DNA from: Hymenobacter sp. | GTDB taxonomy: Bacteria > Bacteroidota > Bacteroidia > Cytophagales > Hymenobacteraceae | Length of the DNA stretch: 9,085 bases | Direction of reading: 5' to 3' | Assembly: GCA_025362615.1 (NCBI GenBank) | Contig: JANYFQ010000358.1 | Span: 1 to 9,085, forward strand | Shown: in pieces, positions 5,040 to 9,085 of the stretch | Layout: every line of letters begins with the position of its first letter | Position numbering within the stretch: the stretch's first letter is position 1 | The notes under the pieces: generated by a model | Told to the model about the DNA's origin: nothing | The model's input: the letters and a program-made list of their open reading frames with translations, nothing else | Databases searched by the model: none | Position numbers and translations under genes: made by a program

Positions 5040-8000
5040 TTTTTACCCTGCTGGCAGCGACGCTGTTGCTGGCAACGTCGGGCTTCGCCCAAAACCTGAC
5101 CCAGGCCGACTTTGCCGGCGTGGTGGTGCCGCAATACGCCAGCAATGGCAATAATTCGGGCGCGGCCAACGGCCCGACGGCCTTCCCTGGCCCGCGCCTG
5201 GCCGTGCCCTTCCGGGCCACGGTGAGCAACCTCACGGCGGGCACCACTTACCGCTACTACGTGCAGGCGGCCATCGCCGCCGATTTGGGTGGCACCGGCT
5301 CGGGGGCGGGCAACCTGGTGTTTATCAACCCCGGCACTGCGCCGGGTACGGCCACCATCCTGGTGCCGGGCGGGCTGCCCAGCATGGCCACGGCCGGGCA
5401 GTACGGCACGTTCACGGCCAACGCCACGGGGAGCTATACCGGTTGGTTCGCCTACATCAACTCCAACAACGCCACCCGGTTTCGGGTGGCGGGCACGGTG
5501 CTGCGGCCCACCATTACGCTGGCTACCGATGCGGCCCCGGGCACCATCGTGGCCCGCCGGGCGCTCGACCAACCCCTGACGTTGCTCGCCTACGATGCCG
5601 CCGCCGGGGCCAACAACGGCACCCTGCTGCGCGGCTCGTCGCTGGCGACGGCCAAAAACCTGGCCTTCACCTACGACAACGCCGCCGGCACCGGCCGCCC
5701 CCTGAGCGGTGCCCTCATCGAAAACATCGGGGCCGTGACCGGCACCACCCAGACCGGGGCCAACGCTTACACCTACAGCACCGCCGCCGGCGACTACACC
5801 ACCGTGGTGCCCAACACCCTGCCCACCGGCATCCGGCGGGTCGAGGAGCGGAGCGTGCTGTCGGGCGCGGTGGCCAACTGCGCCCTCAGCCCCACCGGCC
5901 TCTGGCCCAGCGGTGCCAACACCGTGAACCCCGCCGGCGGCGCGGCCACGGCCCTCGTCCTGACGGCCCTCGACACGCCCCTGAACGCCGGCTGCGGCGC
6001 GGCACCGGCCAACCAGCCCACCGTTGCCAGCTTCGCGCCGGCCAGTGGGGTGGCGGGCACGAGCGTGGTGGTGACGGGCACGAACCTGACGGGGACCACG
6101 GCCGTGACGTTGAACGGCACGGCCGCCCCCGGCTTCGCCGTGAACGCGGCCGGCACCCAGCTCACGGTGGCCGTGCCCGTGGGGGCCACCACCGGCCCCA
6201 TCGCCATCACCACGCCCAGCGGCACGGGCAGCAGCGCCACGGGCTTCGCGGTGAACCAGCCCCGCGCGGGCCGGGTGCTGCTCGACGGCTACCGCGAAAC
6301 GGCCTACGGGGCGGCGCAGGCTTTGCAGACGGCGGCCACGGGCTTCGGCAACAGCACGAGCGGTGCCCCGCTCACGGCCAGCGGCGGCTCGGAGCTGGAC
6401 GGGGCCTACACCCGCGTGAGCGGCGATTCGCTCTACGTGTTCGTGGCGGGCAACCTGGAGAGCAACGGCAACGTGGTGGACGTGTTTTTTGACTCGCGGG
6501 CCGGCGGGCAGAACGTGCTGAGCGCCGCCAACCCGAGCGTGGACGGCAACGGCCTCAACAACGCGGCGGGGCTCACGTTCGACGCCGGCTTCGCGGCCGA
6601 CTACTACCTGGGCCTGAAGGGCACGGCCACGGGGGTGACGGCGTTTTTCGCCACGCTGGGCGCGGGCGGCGCGGGCATCGACCCGGCCTCGAGCGGCACG
6701 GGGCGGGTGCTGGCGCTGAACCTGGGCAACGGGCGGGCGGGCACGCTGGCCTTCGACCAGTCGAACACGGGCGGCGTGGACGGGGCGGCGGCGAGCGCCG
6801 GGCTGGCCGGGGCGGTGGTGACGGGCCTCGAGTTCGTGCTGCCGCTGGCGGCGCTGGGCGCGCCGAGCGGCTCGCTGAAGGTGGCGGCCTTCGTGAACGG
6901 GGGCTCGCACGACTTCCTCTCGAACCAGGTGCTGGCGGGCGTGCCGGCGGGCACGGCCAACCTGGGCACGGCCTCGGCCGTGAACTTCAACACCCCGGCC
7001 GGCAACCAGTACTTCACCGTGGCCGTGCCAGTGGCGGCCACGGCCCCAACGATTACGAGCTTCAGCCCGGCCAGCGGCCCGGTGGGCACGACGGTGACGG
7101 TGACGGGCACCAACTTCACCGGGGCCACCAGCGCCAGCGTGAACGGCACGGCCGGCACCAACTTGATGGTCATGAGCGCCACGAGCGTCATGTTTGACGT
7201 GGCGGCCGGCAGCACCACCGGCCCCGTGCGGGTGACGACGGCCGGCGGCACGGCCACCAGCGCCACCAACTTCACGGTAGTGGTTCTGGCCCCCGTGCCC
7301 ACCATTGCCAGCATCAGCCCCACCACCGGCCCGAGTGGCACGGCCGTCACCGTTACCGTCACGGGCACGGGCTTCACGGCTTCGTCGGTGGCGCAGCTCA
7401 ACGGCACGGCGTACCCCACCACGTTTGGGTCGGCTACCAGCGTCAGCTTCGTGGTGCCGGCCAGCCTGGCGGCGGGCACCTACGCCCTCACCGTGTTCAA
7501 CGCGCCCCCGGCGGGCGGCACCTCCAACAGCGTGAACTTCGTGCTCACGGCCCCCGTCCTCACGCCCACCATCGCGAGCTTTACCCCGGCCACTGGCCCG
7601 GTGGGCACCGTGGTGACGGTGACGGGCACCAACCTGACCGGCGCAACGGCCGCCACGGTGAACGGCACACCGGCCACCGGCGTGAGCGCGAGCAGCGCCA
7701 CTAGCCTGACCCTGACCGTGCCCGCCGGTGCCACCAGCGGCGTAATTACCGTCACGACCCCCGCCGGCACGGCCACCAGCACCGGTACGTTTGCCGTCAC
7801 GGTGCCGGCCGGGCCTTCGGTGGCCCTGGTCAGCGTCAGCCCGGCCCGTGCCGTGGCCGGCGGCCCCGCCTTTACGCTCACCGTGAGCGCCGACGCAGCC
7901 GGCGGCCTGAGCCTGACGAGCACCGTCGAGTTCCGGGGCGTGCAGTACCCGGTGGCAACCGTGAACATGACCGGTACGAGCGCCACGGTGCTCATTCCGG

Positions 8001-8794
8001 CCTCGGCCATTGCCACGGTGGCCAACTTCCCGGTGCGGGCCTTTAATGGCAGCACCCAGGGCACCGGGCCGACGACCTTTAGCGTGGTGCCGGCGGCTAC
8101 GACGCTGGCCTACGAAGACTTTGAGCAGGGCAGCAAGTCGGGCTACGCCGCCGCCGCAGTGGCGCTGCGCTCGGGGAGCTGGGAGTTTACCAACGCCCTC
8201 GTCGGCGACCTGTTTCAGGACCGCGTGAACCAGGCCAAAGCCGCCCGCGTACGCGGCGCGGGCAGCGTGGCCATGACCTTCGACAAGCCCACCGGCGCGG
8301 GCACCGTGACGGTGCAGGCTGCCAACTACGGCAACGACACGGGCGGGGGCTTCAAGCTCGAAATCTCGACCAACGCCGGCGTGAGCTACACCCAGGTAGG
8401 GGCCGATGTGACGGGCCTCGGCACGGCCCTGGCCACCTACACCTTCACGCCCAACCAGGCTGGCAACGTGCGTCTGCGCTTCAGCGGCCTCGGCGGTGCT
8501 GCGGCCACCAACCGCATCAACCTCGACGACGTGACCATCAGCAACGTGTCGGGGGTACGCAACCCCGTCGGCCCGGCGCTGGCCGCTTACCCCAACCCCA
8601 CGGCCGACCTGCTGACGCTGGCCCTGCCCGGCACCGCCCTTGCGGCCCGCACCGCCGTGGTGCGCGACCTGCTGGGCCGCCGCGTGGCCGAATTGCCCCT
8701 CTCGGCCCCGGCCCAGGTGAGCCTGCGCGGGCTGCCCGCCGGCACCTACTTCCTCGACGTGGCCGGCCGCACCGTGCGCGTGACGAAAGAGTAG
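5030..8794 (+). CDS. Giant multidomain T9SS-secreted surface protein with IPT/TIG repeats
   Basis: This 1254-residue protein is exported by Sec (MKRIFTLLAATLLLATSGFAQ, cleavage near residue 21) and then by type IX secretion, to be fixed to the cell surface or released. The order of parts is: an N-terminal domain of no named family (22-329) holding the protein's only two cysteines (C284, C322); IPT/TIG 1 (330-408, PTVASFAPASGVAGTSV); a DOMON/CBM9-like beta domain (411-668, GSELDGAYTRVSGDSLYVFVAGNLE, VFFDSRAGGQNVL); IPT/TIG 2, 3 and 4 (673-751, 757-841, 846-924); a degenerate Ig-like unit (929-1022); a jelly-roll-like domain (1026-1175, from YEDFEQGSKSGYA to NRINLDDVTIS); and the T9SS type A sorting domain (about 1180-1254, with YPNP at 1187, DLLGRRV, LPAGTYFLDV). 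Adhesion or glycan binding is inferred; no catalytic motif is seen. The ATG at 5030 is preferred to an upstream frame start because it begins the signal peptide. The composition is very Ala/Gly/Thr-rich. Confidence 0.92.
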   Translation: MKRIFTLLAATLLLATSGFAQNLTQADFAGVVVPQYASNGNNSGAANGPTAFPGPRLAVPFRATVSNLTAGTTYRYYVQAAIAADLGGTGSGAGNLVFINPGTAPGTATILVPGGLPSMATAGQYGTFTANATGSYTGWFAYINSNNATRFRVAGTVLRPTITLATDAAPGTIVARRALDQPLTLLAYDAAAGANNGTLLRGSSLATAKNLAFTYDNAAGTGRPLSGALIENIGAVTGTTQTGANAYTYSTAAGDYTTVVPNTLPTGIRRVEERSVLSGAVANCALSPTGLWPSGANTVNPAGGAATALVLTALDTPLNAGCGAAPANQPTVASFAPASGVAGTSVVVTGTNLTGTTAVTLNGTAAPGFAVNAAGTQLTVAVPVGATTGPIAITTPSGTGSSATGFAVNQPRAGRVLLDGYRETAYGAAQALQTAATGFGNSTSGAPLTASGGSELDGAYTRVSGDSLYVFVAGNLESNGNVVDVFFDSRAGGQNVLSAANPSVDGNGLNNAAGLTFDAGFAADYYLGLKGTATGVTAFFATLGAGGAGIDPASSGTGRVLALNLGNGRAGTLAFDQSNTGGVDGAAASAGLAGAVVTGLEFVLPLAALGAPSGSLKVAAFVNGGSHDFLSNQVLAGVPAGTANLGTASAVNFNTPAGNQYFTVAVPVAATAPTITSFSPASGPVGTTVTVTGTNFTGATSASVNGTAGTNLMVMSATSVMFDVAAGSTTGPVRVTTAGGTATSATNFTVVVLAPVPTIASISPTTGPSGTAVTVTVTGTGFTASSVAQLNGTAYPTTFGSATSVSFVVPASLAAGTYALTVFNAPPAGGTSNSVNFVLTAPVLTPTIASFTPATGPVGTVVTVTGTNLTGATAATVNGTPATGVSASSATSLTLTVPAGATSGVITVTTPAGTATSTGTFAVTVPAGPSVALVSVSPARAVAGGPAFTLTVSADAAGGLSLTSTVEFRGVQYPVATVNMTGTSATVLIPASAIATVANFPVRAFNGSTQGTGPTTFSVVPAATTLAYEDFEQGSKSGYAAAAVALRSGSWEFTNALVGDLFQDRVNQAKAARVRGAGSVAMTFDKPTGAGTVTVQAANYGNDTGGGFKLEISTNAGVSYTQVGADVTGLGTALATYTFTPNQAGNVRLRFSGLGGAAATNRINLDDVTISNVSGVRNPVGPALAAYPNPTADLLTLALPGTALAARTAVVRDLLGRRVAELPLSAPAQVSLRGLPAGTYFLDVAGRTVRVTKE
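6017..8095 (+). repeat. Coding repeats: IPT/TIG domain series interrupted by a DOMON-like domain
   Basis: Four IPT/TIG units start with PT(I/V)(A/T)S(F/I)xPxxGxxGT at 6017, 7046, 7298 and 7565. A fifth, divergent unit starts at 7814. The first is separated from the others by the DOMON/CBM9-like domain (6260-7033). Units 2 and 4 are the most alike in DNA: 22 identical bases at 7093-7114 and 7612-7633, and 14 identical bases just upstream, an offset of 519 bp. This suggests duplication or gene conversion within the array. Confidence 0.75.
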
Positions 8795-8813
8795 CCGGGC
8801 CGTAAGCACCGCT

Positions 8814-8857
8814 CACAAAAAAACCCTCCTGCCAGCCGGCAGGAGGGATTTTTTGTG
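8814..8857. terminator. Strong bidirectional intrinsic terminator
   Basis: A perfect 10-bp stem (CCCTCCTGCC at 8824-8833, its complement at 8838-8847) has a 4-nt loop. It is flanked by seven A on the left (8817-8823) and six T on the right (8849-8854). It can terminate the plus-strand giant gene ending at 8794 and, read on the minus strand, the convergent nuclease-like gene ending at 8879. The stem extends through A/T pairs and CAC/GTG on either side. Confidence 0.92.
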
Positions 8858-8878
8858 CGGTGCCGGGCGGTGCCGGCG

Positions 8879-9085
8879 CTACTGCGGCGGCAGGGCCAGG
8901 CGGGCGGCCTCGGCCTGCACCACGGCCAGCGGCACATCGAGCAGCTCGGCAATTTCGGCCTGCGCGAGCTTACTTGCTTGCAAGGCCCGGCGGATGGCCG
9001 CTTTTTTCACTTCCGTCCGGCCTTCCTCGCGGCCTTCCTCGCGGCCTTCCTCGCGGCCTTCCTCGCGGCCTTCCTCGCGGCCTTC
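8879..9085 (-). CDS. C-terminal tail of a probable Rpn-family (PD-(D/E)XK) nuclease (runs off the right edge)
   Basis: Only the last 68 residues are in the window, ending at TAG (8881-8879). They consist of repeated E-G-R-E units followed by TEVKKAAIRRALQASKLAQ and AEIAELLDVPLAVVQAEAARLALPPQ. A run of charged EGREEGRE repeats, then a short helix pair resembling a helix-turn-helix (S/AxxEIAELLxVPxxxVQ), is typical of the C-terminus of the Rpn / recombination-promoting nuclease or putative transposase family (PDDEXK_2, COG5464 type), which is common in Bacteroidota. The nuclease core would lie to the right of the window and cannot be checked here. The gene converges on the giant surface-protein gene and shares its terminator. 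Any protein with a similar tail is an alternative. Confidence 0.65.
   Translation of the reverse strand, partial: EGREEGREEGREEGREEGREEGRTEVKKAAIRRALQASKLAQAEIAELLDVPLAVVQAEAARLALPPQ
9019..9085 (-). repeat. Perfect 12-bp tandem repeat in the nuclease-like tail
   Basis: The unit GGCCTTCCTCGC (plus strand) occurs five full times without a mismatch, plus 7 bases of a sixth at the window edge, so the true number is unknown. Since 12 is a multiple of three, copy changes keep the frame and add or remove one E-G-R-E unit at a time. Confidence 0.95.

Noticed and set aside
4674..5247. Small minus-strand open frames in and beyond the 425-bp intergenic region
   Set aside because: No start context, no family features, atypical amino-acid use, and one overlaps the start of the surface-protein gene.
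5443..6492. Open frame of 349 codons in another plus-strand frame
   Set aside because: Arg/His/Pro/Gly-rich translation typical of an out-of-frame reading of GC-rich DNA; fully inside the surface-protein gene.
5009..8809. Open reading frame of 1266 codons on the minus strand, antisense to the whole giant surface-protein gene
   Set aside because: Its translation is rich in His, Arg, Gly and Ala without any recognisable domain, while the plus strand has a signal peptide, IPT/TIG domains and a T9SS sorting domain. High GC at third positions removes stop codons on the opposite strand.
9019..9085. CRISPR-like array at the right edge
   Set aside because: The 12-bp units are directly adjacent with no spacers and are in frame within a coding region.

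Overview
The window looks like chromosomal DNA of a high-GC member of the Bacteroidota, most likely Hymenobacter or a close relative (Cytophagales). This is inferred from four things: a protein ending in a type IX secretion (T9SS) type A sorting domain; a TAnnTTTG-type -7 promoter element upstream of that gene; signal peptides ending in A-Q; and a GC-rich genome with non-coding stretches that are locally AT-rich. No database search was possible, so all family names come from motif recognition.

Left part (1-1789). A two-component system lies on the minus strand: an OmpR/PhoB-type response regulator (531-1211) overlapping by 4 nt (ATGA) a sensor histidine kinase whose N-terminal 178 residues are in the window (1-534). 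Divergent from it across 149 bp is a small secreted PepSY-like protein (1361-1789), a typical arrangement for a signal system and a periplasmic protein it may control.

Middle part (1815-4604). Three minus-strand genes converge on the PepSY-like gene. From upstream to downstream they are a secreted PAP2 phosphatase (3783-4604), a secreted YncE/YVTN-type beta-propeller (2570-3625, start uncertain and non-ATG) and a four-repeat DUF347/COG4705 integral membrane protein (1815-2558). The last two are 11 nt apart and are probably co-transcribed. The PAP2 gene is separated from the propeller by about 157 bp holding a perfect AT-rich inverted repeat. Together with the two-component system, this side of the window looks like an envelope-sensing and response module whose substrate or ion is unknown.

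Right part (4605-9085). A 425-bp non-coding region carries a TATCTTTG promoter element and leads into one very large plus-strand gene (5030-8794, 1254 aa). It encodes an exported, surface-bound multidomain protein: signal peptide, unnamed N-terminal domain with the only two cysteines, IPT/TIG domain, DOMON/CBM9-like domain, three further IPT/TIG domains, a degenerate Ig-like unit, a jelly-roll-like domain and a T9SS sorting domain. It ends at a strong two-way hairpin terminator (8814-8857) shared with a convergent minus-strand gene. Only the C-terminal 68 residues of that gene are present, and they resemble the tail of Rpn-family (PD-(D/E)XK) nucleases. This tail contains a perfect 12-bp tandem repeat (EGRE in protein) that runs off the window edge.

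No tRNA, rRNA, CRISPR array or insertion sequence end was seen. The most interesting points are the co-localised DUF347, beta-propeller, PepSY-like and two-component genes; the strict fourfold W/G/D pattern in the DUF347 protein; the change in codon use inside the giant gene; and the in-frame 12-bp repeat in the nuclease tail.
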